From: Rhodobacteraceae bacterium SB2
GTDB lineage: Bacteria; Pseudomonadota; Alphaproteobacteria; Rhodobacterales; Rhodobacteraceae
Direction: 5' to 3'
Assembly: GCA_001642945.1 (NCBI GenBank)
Contig: LGRT01000004.1
Location: 186,001-250,000 of the forward strand
DNA: 64,000 bases
Shown here piece after piece: positions 52,941-61,982 of this stretch. The notes beneath the pieces are model-generated. The model searched no databases. It saw nothing but the letters and a program-made list of their open reading frames with translations, and had not been told where the DNA came from. How positions within the stretch are numbered: the first letter of the stretch is position 1; each line of letters starts with the position of its first letter. Position numbers and translations under genes: made by a program.

Positions 52941-54170
52941 ATGGCAGAGGATCTCGAAGAAGACGACGCCCCCGAAGAAGAATGTCCGAAATGTCCGCCC
53001 GTTGGTGCGCCGGCATGGATGGCAACCTTTGCCGATATGGCAACCTTGTTGATGGCGTTTTTCGTGATGATTTTGTCTTTCGCTGAGATGAATGTTCCAA
53101 AATTTAAACAGATTTCTGGGTCTTTAAAGGATTCATTTGGCGTTCAGCGATTGATCCCAGTGGTGGAACAGCCTGAAGGCACAACCGTGCTTGAAATGCG
53201 CTTCAGCCCCTCTCCCTCGCCCTCTGTTACGGAAGATATGACCCAGCAGACCGACGATATTACCAAGCCCGATGTCGAAATCCCCACGGATAATGATGAC
53301 AGCGAAGGCTCAGATCAAATGCAGGAGGGTCAAGAATTCACCGAAGGGCTTGGCGGCGAAAACCAAGATGGAACCGCTGATAACGATCAGCAATCGGACG
53401 CCGAAAAACTGGCCGATGCCATCGAACAAATCGCGCAGGCTGTTGATATCGCGGTTTCGACCCTAGACAATAAGGTTGTGGTGGATCTGAAGGCGGAAGG
53501 ATCCTCGCCCGAAGAAATGAAAGAAAAACTCAAAAAAGTAGGTCAAGCCGTGTCTTTGGCCGAACTGGCCACAGGGCAATCAGAGCAAGAGGTTTTGTTT
53601 GGCGGCTTGGAAGAACAGCTAAGCGAATTGATCGATTTTGTTTCTGAACTTGAGAACCAGTTGAAAAAATTGGGCGGTCAAGACAGCGAAGAGGCCTTTG
53701 CCGAAGCTGGAAAAGCCGAAAAGAAAGCCCAAGATGCCGCAGAAGATTTGAAAGTGAAATTGCAGGACCAGATTGAATTTGGCGCTGTCACCGTGGAAAC
53801 GCGCGATAATAAAGTGTTTGTAAGCGTGGGTACGGGTGGTGCCTTCCCCTCTGGCTCGGCCAATCTGACGGGTCAAGCGCAAGAAATTATTGACCAAATT
53901 GCGAATGTCAGCGACGGAAGCGATAACAGCATTACTGTTGCGGGCCATACTGATGATGTGCCGATTGCCTTTGGTGCGCTTTACCGCGACAATTGGGATC
54001 TCGCAGCAGCGCGCGCATCAAGCGTGGTGCAAGCCATCGAAGAAAGCGGGCAAGTTGGTCCTGGCCGGTTGGAAGCAAAAAGCTATGGTGAAACGAGACC
54101 GATTGCGGATAATACCACCGCCGCAGGACGCGAAGAAAACCGCCGTATTGAAATTGAACTTGAATATTAA
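52941..54170 (+). CDS. motB: Flagellar stator protein MotB/PomB
   Basis: A 409-residue protein: N-terminal CPKCPPVG, one membrane helix with the ion-binding Asp (TFADMATLLMAFFVMILSF), a PomB-like plug (EMNVPKFKQISGSLKDSFGV), a long acidic and coiled middle, and a C-terminal OmpA domain (GHTDDVPI, LAAARASSVV, NRRIEIELEY) that grips peptidoglycan. Longer than usual MotB (~310), due to ~100 acidic residues. The plug region favours the sodium-type PomB. Confidence 0.92.
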   Translation: MAEDLEEDDAPEEECPKCPPVGAPAWMATFADMATLLMAFFVMILSFAEMNVPKFKQISGSLKDSFGVQRLIPVVEQPEGTTVLEMRFSPSPSPSVTEDMTQQTDDITKPDVEIPTDNDDSEGSDQMQEGQEFTEGLGGENQDGTADNDQQSDAEKLADAIEQIAQAVDIAVSTLDNKVVVDLKAEGSSPEEMKEKLKKVGQAVSLAELATGQSEQEVLFGGLEEQLSELIDFVSELENQLKKLGGQDSEEAFAEAGKAEKKAQDAAEDLKVKLQDQIEFGAVTVETRDNKVFVSVGTGGAFPSGSANLTGQAQEIIDQIANVSDGSDNSITVAGHTDDVPIAFGALYRDNWDLAAARASSVVQAIEESGQVGPGRLEAKSYGETRPIADNTTAAGREENRRIEIELEY

Positions 54171-54271
54171 AGCAGAACAAAACGCGGTGGCCTTTGCGGC
54201 CCCGCGCGCCTGTTCAACCACGGAGTTTGGCTAAATATTCACGTAAATGCAAAAGGATCCGGCCGGTTCGA

Positions 54272-54499
54272 TTAATCGCGCTTCTTCCACTGGCGATATT
54301 CAAACGCGGATTTCAAAAGTGCAAAAAAGGCCAACACGCCGACCAAAATCAAAGCGATTGTCAAAGGCTTTAAACTGGCCACAGCAGATAAAATCGAACG
54401 ATCAATAAAGGTGAGCAACGCGATGGTCAGCACGGATAATAAGAAAATCCGAATAGCCATACAAATGCGGCAGGGAGTGTCTTTTTCTTTTGAAAACAT
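54272..54499 (-). CDS. Small two-helix membrane protein with CxxC
   Basis: A 75-residue protein with an N-terminal CRIC motif and two hydrophobic segments (IFLLSVLTIALLTFID and PLTIALILVGVLAFFALL), ending in a basic tail. GGAG lies before the ATG. No family recognised. Lies between motB and rpoN on the opposite strand. Confidence 0.65.
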   Translation of the reverse strand: MFSKEKDTPCRICMAIRIFLLSVLTIALLTFIDRSILSAVASLKPLTIALILVGVLAFFALLKSAFEYRQWKKRD

Positions 54500-54578
54500 G
54501 TAGATAACTCCTTCAAGCTCAATCTTATCAGAATTTTAATAAAGACTGAATCAATATTTTTTCAATATTATTCAGTTT

Positions 54579-54594
54579 TGGCATGTTCTTTGCT
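54579..54594 (+). promoter_or_regulatory. Sigma-54 promoter before rpoN (autoregulation)
   Basis: TGGCATGTTCTTTGCT: TGGCAT-N5-TTGCT at exact spacing, 34 bases before the rpoN start, so the sigma factor may drive its own gene. Confidence 0.85.
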
Positions 54595-54627
54595 TTCCTA
54601 GTTATGTAACAGTGTTTGGTAATTGAT

Positions 54628-55998
54628 ATGTCGATGCTTGGCCTCAATATTGGAACCCAGCAGGTTCAAAAGCAAAGCTTGGTTATTACGCCACAGCTGC
54701 AACATGCTATCAGCATCTTGCAGATGAACAACCTAGAATTAGAAAAGCATTTAGAAGATCTGGCCGAAAGTAACCCGTTCATTGAGGTCAAAGGCGTTAA
54801 CTCGGAAAACAAACGTAAAGCTGAGATTGATTTTCAACCCTCAAAGGCCGGCGCAGGTATTTCTAACTCGTTTATGGAAACACTTCTGGGCGAGCGCCCG
54901 GAAACTTTGCTAGAGCATATTTGCAAACAAATTCGCCTGCAAAACTTTTCAGAGCAGTATAATTCGATTGCGTATCGATTGCTGGCAGATATCACCCCGG
55001 CGGGATATTTACCAATCGATCTTGAAGAGGTTGCGGATCAATTATCTGCCGAACTGGCAGATGTGAACGCGGTGTTAGAACAGCTGCAAGGGTTTGAGCC
55101 GGTCGGGTTATTTGCGCGTAACTTGGCCGAATGCCTCACATTACAAGCCAAAGAGCGCAAGGAATTTGACGCACCGATGAAAATCGTGCTGGCAAACCTT
55201 GAAATGTTGGCGCAAGGCAAGATCAAAGAATTATGCACCTTAGCGGGCTGCGCGGCAGAGGATGTCAAGCAGCGCGTGTTGCAAATCCGGCAATATAATC
55301 CAAAGCCAGGTGCGTTATTTGATTGTGAGGCCCTGGGCAGCAACCGAGAGCCCGATTTAATCGTACAGCGCGATGGAGATCAGATTGAAATCGCGTTAAA
55401 CCGGTCATCTTTGCCCAGCGTCAAAGTCAATATAGATTACGCAAATACGTTGAACCAATCCGCCCAAAGCGAAGAAAAATCGGTTGAGTTCATAAAAACC
55501 TCAATCGCAACGGGCCATTGGCTAAAGCGCGCCATAGCGCAACGCAACCAAACGCTTCAAATGGTTGCGCAGCATATTTTAAAACATCAAATTAAATTTT
55601 TTGATGAAGGCATCGCGGGCATTCGCCCTTTGCAATTACGCATTGTTGCAGAAGCCTTGGGAATCCATGAAAGCACGGTCAGCCGCTCAACGGCGTCGGT
55701 GCTGATACAAACGCCGCGGGGGACATTCCCGCTGAAAATGTTCTTTAGCAGCGGTCTGCAGGCAAATACCAGCGAAGAGGGCGTGTCTGCCCGAGCGATC
55801 CGCAATAAAATCACGGCAATCATTGCAGAAGAAAGCCCGTTAAAGCCGATTAGCGATGCAAAAATATCCAGTCTTCTCGCCGAAGAGGGGTTTACGGTGG
55901 CGCGGCGCACCGTTGCAAAATATCGCGAATTGGAAAATATCAAATCTACAGCGCAGCGCAAACGCGAGTATAAACTTAATACATTGATTGCGAAATAA
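54628..55998 (+). CDS. rpoN: RNA polymerase sigma-54 factor
   Basis: A 456-residue sigma-54. Region I (LVITPQLQHAISILQMNNLELE), the core-binding part, the HTH (LGIHESTVSRSTASV) and the C-terminal RpoN box ARRTVAKYR are all present. Start at ATG 54628 (or 54634); a TTG at 54616 is less likely. Given the flagellar neighbours and sigma-54 sites here, it is probably a flagellum-dedicated paralogue, as RpoN2 is in Rhodobacter sphaeroides. No activator (FleQ-like) is in the window. Confidence 0.95.
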   Translation: MSMLGLNIGTQQVQKQSLVITPQLQHAISILQMNNLELEKHLEDLAESNPFIEVKGVNSENKRKAEIDFQPSKAGAGISNSFMETLLGERPETLLEHICKQIRLQNFSEQYNSIAYRLLADITPAGYLPIDLEEVADQLSAELADVNAVLEQLQGFEPVGLFARNLAECLTLQAKERKEFDAPMKIVLANLEMLAQGKIKELCTLAGCAAEDVKQRVLQIRQYNPKPGALFDCEALGSNREPDLIVQRDGDQIEIALNRSSLPSVKVNIDYANTLNQSAQSEEKSVEFIKTSIATGHWLKRAIAQRNQTLQMVAQHILKHQIKFFDEGIAGIRPLQLRIVAEALGIHESTVSRSTASVLIQTPRGTFPLKMFFSSGLQANTSEEGVSARAIRNKITAIIAEESPLKPISDAKISSLLAEEGFTVARRTVAKYRELENIKSTAQRKREYKLNTLIAK

Positions 55999-56238
55999 AG
56001 CGTCTCTTCACAGAAGACCGCAAAACCCGCGCGTTGGGCTGGGTGGATTATCGCTTCAGTCGTGCGACGCGCGCTTGCCTCACATCGAAAAAATTAAGGG
56101 TAAGGATAAGCGCGCCCATGAGCCGCACCCCTACTCTACTGAACCATGCGGGCCGAGGCTTGGCGCTTAGAAAGCAGCGCTGCATTGCGCCCAAATGCTC
56201 ACCTCGCTCATGCGCCAGCAGCCCATGGTCAAAAAATT

Positions 56239-57006
56239 TTAAACACCAACAGGTGGGCGTTTCTTTTTACGCCGCCGCGGCTGCTCTAAGCCCGCCACCG
56301 GAGCTTTAAAGAACATCTCGCTGTCTAAGGATAAAACGGTTCTTTGCGCGCTTAATTCATTTTCAGCTACAATTGTCTGCAGGTAGATAAATTTGCGAAA
56401 ACTCATGAAAGCTACCAGCATATTTCCTTGTTCGCGGCCGGAATAAATACAAAGCATGAGGTAAAACACCACGCCCAAAATCCAATGCACCGTCAAGGCC
56501 ACGAAAAACGCCAAAATACTCGCAAGCGCCGCTTCAGGCATCCTCTGGTTCAAAAACCAAAAGGGCGGACACACCATCGCCAAAAGCGATTTGGAACGAT
56601 CGACCAGTTCTGCATTTTTTTGCATATCATGAAAAACCATATATTCGATCAAACCGGACTGCGTGGCCGCCGTTAACATCGCAAGATCGGTTTCCGACAT
56701 AGGATGTGCGTCCGCATCAACCTCATCGAATTTCGCCCCAAGCGATTGCGTTACCGAAATATTAAAAGCCGTCTGATCCCGCTTAACCGTCAAGATCCAA
56801 GTTTCATCAACATGTGCAGCCGCGTCTTCTTCATCCTCATAGGCAAAAAGCGCGTTAAACTGTTTCGCTGTGCCCAAAAACGGGGTGCCATCAACGCCTA
56901 AGATATAATCAAATTGTTGCAATCCAATCGTTGGCCCATAGCCATTGATAAAACCGCCAATCTGCAAAACCGCGCGTGTTTCTTGCCCCTCAACACTTTC
57001 CGCCAT
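56239..57006 (-). CDS. Membrane protein of unknown function, end of fli operon
   Basis: A 255-residue protein: soluble N-terminal ~130 residues (with ILGVDGTPFLG, loosely PDZ-like), then hydrophobic segments around 140-160 and 165-195 (ALASILAFFVALTVHWILG, VVFYLMLCIYSG) and a basic C-terminus (RRRKKKRPP). No family recognised. Thirty-seven bases after the coiled-coil gene; shares its operon. Confidence 0.65.
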   Translation of the reverse strand: MAESVEGQETRAVLQIGGFINGYGPTIGLQQFDYILGVDGTPFLGTAKQFNALFAYEDEEDAAAHVDETWILTVKRDQTAFNISVTQSLGAKFDEVDADAHPMSETDLAMLTAATQSGLIEYMVFHDMQKNAELVDRSKSLLAMVCPPFWFLNQRMPEAALASILAFFVALTVHWILGVVFYLMLCIYSGREQGNMLVAFMSFRKFIYLQTIVAENELSAQRTVLSLDSEMFFKAPVAGLEQPRRRKKKRPPVGV

Positions 57007-57043
57007 CTAACTTACCCGCCTACCTGCTTCTTTTTTCCACTTA

Positions 57044-57877
57044 CTATGGAAACTTAATAATATCGCCTTCAGGTTTTGGCGCCGCCACAGCCCGCGCCCG
57101 CGCCTTGCGCGCCTGAGCTGCTTCTTTTTTGGCCGAACTTAGCTTTTGATCAAGCGTTGCCACGCGAGCCGATATTTCAGCATTCACCTCTTGCAGCGCC
57201 TGTAAGGCATCGCGTTGCTCTTTCATCCCTGCAGAGGCGTCAGAAATAGTTTGCAATGCATCGATCACTGAGCGCGTGAAATTGCCCATAATCATATTTT
57301 GAGCCTTGAATTCTTCATTGGTCATTTCGGCAAAGGACAGCGTCAGCTCCGAATTTAAGATGGCGCTTTTTTCTTGCTGCTCGGTCAATTGTGCCATGAC
57401 CGACGGCTCAATCGTATTCATCTTTTCAATCGCAACGCGCACTTCTTCAGACATCATGTCTGACTTCTCGCCAATTTTCACCAAACCCGCGCTGGCTGTT
57501 TCAACGACATTGGTTAAATTGTTAATCTGATCCAAGGCTGGCGTAAGCTTTGCAACATCCTCATTCAAGGAATCAACGTTTTCGATAAATACGGTCAATA
57601 ATTCTGTGTTGGTTTGCGACAACAATTTCAATTGTGATGAGGATTGCAGAAAGATCACGATACACAATGCCGCCGCGCCAATGCCGGAAACAAATCCTAA
57701 TATAACCGCTATGCGGCCCAGCTTTTCAATATTCGCCAGTTTTGCAGTGGATCGTTTGATCTGCTGCGCGACCTTTGCATATTCCGATGTAACATCCATT
57801 GCGGCGTCCGCCGCATCCAGAGCTATCTGGATACTTTTTTCTACATCGGCGGTGTTTGCTGAACGAGTTCCTGCCAT
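57044..57877 (-). CDS. Membrane-anchored coiled-coil protein
   Basis: A 277-residue protein with one membrane helix (IAVILGFVSGIGAAALCIVIFL, ~55-77) and a long coiled-coil domain to ~250, then a basic Ala/Arg/Lys tail. The layout recalls chemoreceptor-like or MotE/RmuC-like spacers, but no signalling tip is seen. ATG overlaps the preceding gene's stop as TGATG. Unknown role near the motor. Confidence 0.65.
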   Translation of the reverse strand: MAGTRSANTADVEKSIQIALDAADAAMDVTSEYAKVAQQIKRSTAKLANIEKLGRIAVILGFVSGIGAAALCIVIFLQSSSQLKLLSQTNTELLTVFIENVDSLNEDVAKLTPALDQINNLTNVVETASAGLVKIGEKSDMMSEEVRVAIEKMNTIEPSVMAQLTEQQEKSAILNSELTLSFAEMTNEEFKAQNMIMGNFTRSVIDALQTISDASAGMKEQRDALQALQEVNAEISARVATLDQKLSSAKKEAAQARKARARAVAAPKPEGDIIKFP

Positions 57878-58086
57878 CAGCCCAAGTCCTTTTTTTGTTG
57901 TCTCGGCAAAGCCTTTACCTGTTTATAAGCACAATTCGTGCCACTTGCTTGAAATACAGCTTGCGCCGGGATATTGGCGGATTTAAATCCAAAATGTCGG
58001 CATCCCCAAGGCTTTTGGGCCTCATGGGTGATAAAAAAGAACACGCAATTATGGCAGGTTCTCACGGTGTTTTTAACTGTGCTCAT
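57877..58086 (-). CDS. Small Cys-rich protein (CxxC, GCRxxGFKS)
   Basis: A 69-residue protein with CHNCVFFFITHE, PWGCRHFGFKS and a later SGTNCAY. The Cys spacing and GCRxxGFKS wording match a family of ~65-residue proteins found in various proteobacteria and sometimes labelled uracil-DNA glycosylase without proof. Likely metal-binding. It overlaps its upstream neighbour by 14 bases and is TGATG-coupled downstream. Confidence 0.7.
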   Translation of the reverse strand: MSTVKNTVRTCHNCVFFFITHEAQKPWGCRHFGFKSANIPAQAVFQASGTNCAYKQVKALPRQQKKDLG

Positions 58087-58309
58087 TCAAACTTTCTTTC
58101 AGCTTGAACAAGGCGTTTTGAATCACATACCGGATACAGGCCGCAAAACTAAAAAACGCACAGATAAACATACCCGAAGCCGACCAAAATTGAGCCGCCG
58201 CGAAATACTCAAACCCATATGACAACCACACAAAGCCAACGCCGAAAAAGCAAACAGAACTGATTGCTTCACCCATGCTGAGCGATTTTTTATAAGCTAA
58301 TCTAACCAT
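58073..58309 (-). CDS. Small membrane protein downstream of flhB
   Basis: A 78-residue protein with two hydrophobic segments (EAISSVCFFGVGFVWLSYGF and ASGMFICAFFSFAACI). Overlaps the flhB stop by 8 bases and the Cys-rich gene by 14, so it is translated from the fli transcript. No family recognised. Confidence 0.65.
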   Translation of the reverse strand: MVRLAYKKSLSMGEAISSVCFFGVGFVWLSYGFEYFAAAQFWSASGMFICAFFSFAACIRYVIQNALFKLKESLNEHS

Positions 58310-59447
58310 TTAAAGGAGCTCCCGTTTCATTAAATTGAAGATCGTCTGGTATTGAAATATCTGGCGCATCCAGCTCTTCGCCCTTGGCCACGCGGAAGAT
58401 AAACGCCAAAACAGCCGCCACAGCGCTGAACAACTCTTCATGAATTTCTTGCCCGATATTGCCCGTAAAATAAAGCGCCCGCGCCAATAAAGGGCTTTGA
58501 AAGACGGTGATCGATTCTTTTGTTGCAATCTCGATTATATCCGCCGCCATTTTACCCCGACCCATCGCCAGAATAGTTGGCGCGCCCGATGTGCCCACTT
58601 CATATTTCAACGCAACGGCAAAATGCGTTGGGTTGGTGATCACCGCGGTTGCCCCGGCAACATTAGACAACGCCGCGCGTTGCTCGGCACCGCGCGCAGC
58701 CGTTTGCATTTGCATCCTTCGAATTTTGGCTTTGACCTCAGGTGAACCTTCGGTTTGCTTATTTTCATCTTTCACGTCTTGCAGACTCATCTTCAGCTTT
58801 TCGATATGCTGATAGCGCTGCCACAAAACATCCAAAAACGCGATCACCACCAAGCCAATCAGCAATGTGACCATCAACGCCACGAAAACATCCCCGGCGC
58901 GTGACAATCCGTTGAGCAAATTGGCGTTCGATGACGTGGTAAGCTGTGGCATATAAAGGCTAATCACCAGCGCGGCAGTGCCCAATAAGAGACTCACTTT
59001 CAAAACGGCTTTTGCCAATTCAACCAACGCTTTGGTTGAAAACATCCGCTTCAACCCTTCCAGCGGATTGATCCGCGACCCTTTAAAAGACATCGCCTTG
59101 GCCGACACGTTTATACCACCGGACAAAACGCCCTGCGTAAACAGCACAACAAAGAAAATAGGAATGGCAAACAACACCCCATACACAAGAATGAATGACA
59201 CAGCGCCAGAGGTCATCCGCAACAACTCACCCTGAAAATCGCTTAGATCGAAACTAAAAAAACCTTTAAATTCCCCCAAAATCCGATCCGAAAACATTAA
59301 GATGAGAAAATACATCAAGAAGCCGGTGAACAAGGTAGAAAAAACAAACAGCTCTTTAGAGGTTAAAACCTGACCATCTTCCAACGCCTTCTCAAGTCGT
59401 TTCGGCGTTGGGTCTTCGGTCTTTTCCTGCGCACTCTCTTCAGCCAT
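58302..59447 (-). CDS. flhB: Flagellar export switch protein FlhB
   Basis: A 381-residue FlhB: N-terminal EKTEDPTPKRLEKALEDGQ, four membrane helices, and the cytoplasmic domain with the self-cleaving NPTH site (VITNPTHFAVAL). Cleavage switches export from hook to filament substrates. Overlaps fliR by 8 bases. Confidence 0.97.
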   Translation of the reverse strand: MAEESAQEKTEDPTPKRLEKALEDGQVLTSKELFVFSTLFTGFLMYFLILMFSDRILGEFKGFFSFDLSDFQGELLRMTSGAVSFILVYGVLFAIPIFFVVLFTQGVLSGGINVSAKAMSFKGSRINPLEGLKRMFSTKALVELAKAVLKVSLLLGTAALVISLYMPQLTTSSNANLLNGLSRAGDVFVALMVTLLIGLVVIAFLDVLWQRYQHIEKLKMSLQDVKDENKQTEGSPEVKAKIRRMQMQTAARGAEQRAALSNVAGATAVITNPTHFAVALKYEVGTSGAPTILAMGRGKMAADIIEIATKESITVFQSPLLARALYFTGNIGQEIHEELFSAVAAVLAFIFRVAKGEELDAPDISIPDDLQFNETGAPLNG

Positions 59448-60261
59448 TTTTCAACTTTCCAAAGAATGATGCGATGAAATCGATTGCAAAGCCCACCAAG
59501 TATTCCATCGAATAGCCCAGCGGTTTGGTTGCCAGATATAATGCCAGAAAACACACCAAAAGCGTGATTGGGAAGCCGAAAGAAAATAGGTTCAACGTCG
59601 GCGCCGAGCGTGTCACCACACCAACCGTCACATTTGTCAGCAGCAAGACGATCACCACTGGCAGCATCATTACACTGGCGAGCTCAAACATGTAGCCGGC
59701 CGATTCAATAACGAATTGGCTGGCAGCATAAAGATCAAGCCGCCCACCGACCGCCACGACTGAAAAGCTGGCATCCATCGCGCGGATAAGCGCCAAATGA
59801 CCATCCAAAGATAAAAAGGTTACGATTGAAAAAAGCGTTAAAGCATTACTGATCACCGGGGTTTGACCGCCCGTTGTTGGATCGATTTGGGCCGCAAACC
59901 CAAGGCCACCCGAAGTTGCTATTTTTTCGCCAGCCAAGGCCACCGAGGCAAATAAAATACTCAGCAAGATACCGACCGTCAAGCCGATCAATAGTTCCAC
60001 AAAGATAATGCGCACAATCACCAGATTGTCGAGTTCAAGCAGAGGCACAGATTGAAACTGTTCAAAAAAAACCATGCCTAGGATAATACTTGAGACAATC
60101 CGCACTTGGAGCGGTATCGATTGCGCGCCAAAAAACGGGGCTGAAATTAAAAAAGCACCGATCCGCAAAGTTGCCAGAAAAAATACCGATAGAAACTCAA
60201 AAAGCCCTGGCAGCTCTACCCCGGGAATACCACTATCAGAACTGACCAGCAGGTTCTCCAT
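59440..60261 (-). CDS. fliR: Flagellar export gate protein FliR
   Basis: A 273-residue membrane protein with about six hydrophobic segments and the family stretch LRIGAFLISAPFFGAQSIPLQ. It forms the export gate with FliP and FliQ. I start it at ATG 60261 (MENLLVSSDSG), directly after the fliQ stop (TAAGATG). Confidence 0.95.
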   Translation of the reverse strand: MENLLVSSDSGIPGVELPGLFEFLSVFFLATLRIGAFLISAPFFGAQSIPLQVRIVSSIILGMVFFEQFQSVPLLELDNLVIVRIIFVELLIGLTVGILLSILFASVALAGEKIATSGGLGFAAQIDPTTGGQTPVISNALTLFSIVTFLSLDGHLALIRAMDASFSVVAVGGRLDLYAASQFVIESAGYMFELASVMMLPVVIVLLLTNVTVGVVTRSAPTLNLFSFGFPITLLVCFLALYLATKPLGYSMEYLVGFAIDFIASFFGKLKNG

Positions 60262-60262
60262 C

Positions 60263-60529
60263 TTAGCCAAGACCACTTATCGTATCAAAGATATAAGCAA
60301 AGAAATCAGAAAGTTGCAGCAGCATGAAGCCCGACAGCAAGGCAAAGCCGCCAAGCACAAAAATCAGCTTTGGCACGAAGCTTAGCGTCATTTCATTGAT
60401 CGATGTTGCCGCTTGTACAATCCCGATCGCCAAACCCACCCCCAAGGCAATGCCCAAAATGGGACCTGATGTGATAATTACCTGCCAAAACGCCATTCTC
60501 AAATGTTCGATATTTGCATCAAATTCCAT
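60263..60529 (-). CDS. fliQ: Flagellar export gate protein FliQ
   Basis: An 88-residue protein with two membrane hairpins (ITSGPILGIALGVGLAIGIVQ, LSFVPKLIFVLGGFALL) and the QAATSINEMTLSFVPK signature of FliQ. Six bases after fliP. Confidence 0.96.
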   Translation of the reverse strand: MEFDANIEHLRMAFWQVIITSGPILGIALGVGLAIGIVQAATSINEMTLSFVPKLIFVLGGFALLSGFMLLQLSDFFAYIFDTISGLG

Positions 60530-60535
60530 AATCGC

Positions 60536-61330
60536 TCAATTCATATAAGTTGAAGATATTGATCCGATGGTCATGGCCCATCCATCCACCAAAACAAAAA
60601 GAAGCAGTTTAAACGGCAAGGAAATCAAGATCGGGCTCAACATCATCATGCCCAAAGACATCAAGACGGAAGCAATCACCATATCGATCACCAAGAAGGG
60701 TAAAAACAGCAAGAAGCCGATTTGAAACGCCGTTTTTAATTCAGAGGTTAAAAAAGCCGGCATCAAAACATTAAATGGCACATCAGAATTTGATTGATAA
60801 GGCGCATCTCCTGCCAATTCGGCAAACATAGCCAATTCGGCCTCACGGGTATTAAGAACCAGAAACTCTTTTAAGATGACAGATGCAGATTCAAGCGCGG
60901 GCAGAAATTCTATTTGCCCCTCTAAATAGGGCGAAACCGCCGCCTCATAAATACCCTCAAGCGTCGGATACATAATGAAAATGGTGAGAAACAAAGCGAT
61001 CGATACCAAAACCTGATTGGGAGGCGTTTGCTGGGTACCCATCGCCTGTCGCAAAATAGACAACACAATGATGATGCGTGTGAAAGCTGTGGCCCCCAGT
61101 AAGAGACTAGGCAAAAGCGTGATTGCCGACATCAAAGCCAAGATTTGCAAAGAAAGCGAGTATTCTTGCCCCCCATCTTGCCCCGGCACCACCGATAATG
61201 CAGGCAGGCCGACGCTGGGCATTTGTTGGGCAAAGGCAGTTATGGGAAGCAAGCAGCATCCCAAAAAGACCAAAGCGCCCCAATATTTAGGCGCATAGGT
61301 AGGCGTGTGGGACGGGCGGTTACTGCTCAT
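60536..61330 (-). CDS. fliP: Flagellar export gate protein FliP
   Basis: A 264-residue FliP with a cleavable signal peptide (ending ITAFAQ), then the membrane region with TAFTRIIIVLSILRQAMGTQ, PPNQVLVSIALFLTI and the C-terminal SLPFKLLLFVLVDGW. Start at ATG 61330 (MSSNRPSH), overlapping the fliO end. Confidence 0.96.
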   Translation of the reverse strand: MSSNRPSHTPTYAPKYWGALVFLGCCLLPITAFAQQMPSVGLPALSVVPGQDGGQEYSLSLQILALMSAITLLPSLLLGATAFTRIIIVLSILRQAMGTQQTPPNQVLVSIALFLTIFIMYPTLEGIYEAAVSPYLEGQIEFLPALESASVILKEFLVLNTREAELAMFAELAGDAPYQSNSDVPFNVLMPAFLTSELKTAFQIGFLLFLPFLVIDMVIASVLMSLGMMMLSPILISLPFKLLLFVLVDGWAMTIGSISSTYMN

Positions 61331-61610
61331 CGCCAGCCACAATCTTTGGCGCGATCTCGGGCGTGATATCCAGGGCCGTTGCGCCTTGTTTACCTTGTAA
61401 AACCAAAACCGTCCGCTGGTTTATTTCAAACACAGACAAGACATTGGCATGCGCCAAACGACGGCTTTCAACATGGGTAATATGACCTTGAACAGCTGTG
61501 CTTTGGCCCAAAGATCCACGTTGTTTAACAATCAGCCAGATCACAACAAAAAATGAGGTAAATAAAACAACAATAATGATTTTTTGACTTAAATCGTCAA
61601 ACGCAGCCAT
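61320..61610 (-). CDS. fliO: Flagellar protein FliO
   Basis: A 96-residue protein with one membrane helix (IIIVVLFTSFFVVIWLIV) and a small cytoplasmic domain (RRLAHANVLSVFEINQRTVLVLQ), the FliO layout. FliO assists FliP assembly. Sits between fliN and fliP as usual. Confidence 0.85.
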   Translation of the reverse strand: MAAFDDLSQKIIIVVLFTSFFVVIWLIVKQRGSLGQSTAVQGHITHVESRRLAHANVLSVFEINQRTVLVLQGKQGATALDITPEIAPKIVAGDEQ

Positions 61611-61652
61611 GATATTCGCCTCCTTCCAAGAAGGCAGGCAAGTATCATGCCA

Positions 61653-61973
61653 TTATTGAACGGATTCGGCTCTTTCTTCCGGATCAACAACATCCGTGAA
61701 CCGAATGCCATAGCGCTCGCCAACCATCACAACTTCGCCACGCGCAATAATCGCGCCATTGACGTAAATGTCAAGTGGCTCTCCTGCGAGGCGATCGAGC
61801 TCAACCACAGAGCCTTCGTTTAGCCGCAGCAAGTCGCGGATAGTCATATCGGTTCGGCCCACTTCGATCGACAATGTCACTTCAATATTCTCAAGAATTT
61901 TCAGCTTTTCGCTGCTGATTTTACCAGAACCGGAGCTTGCCGCCGGCGCCTCTTGTGTAGGAGTATCATTCAT
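61653..61973 (-). CDS. fliN: Flagellar motor switch protein FliN
   Basis: A 106-residue protein with a disordered start and a SpoA/SURF domain (VTLSIEVGRTDMTIRDLLRL, GSVVELDRLAGEPLDIYVNG, GEVVMVGERYGIRFTDV). Forms the lower C ring. Nine bases after fliM. Confidence 0.96.
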   Translation of the reverse strand: MNDTPTQEAPAASSGSGKISSEKLKILENIEVTLSIEVGRTDMTIRDLLRLNEGSVVELDRLAGEPLDIYVNGAIIARGEVVMVGERYGIRFTDVVDPEERAESVQ

Positions 61974-61982
61974 AGTTTTTTC

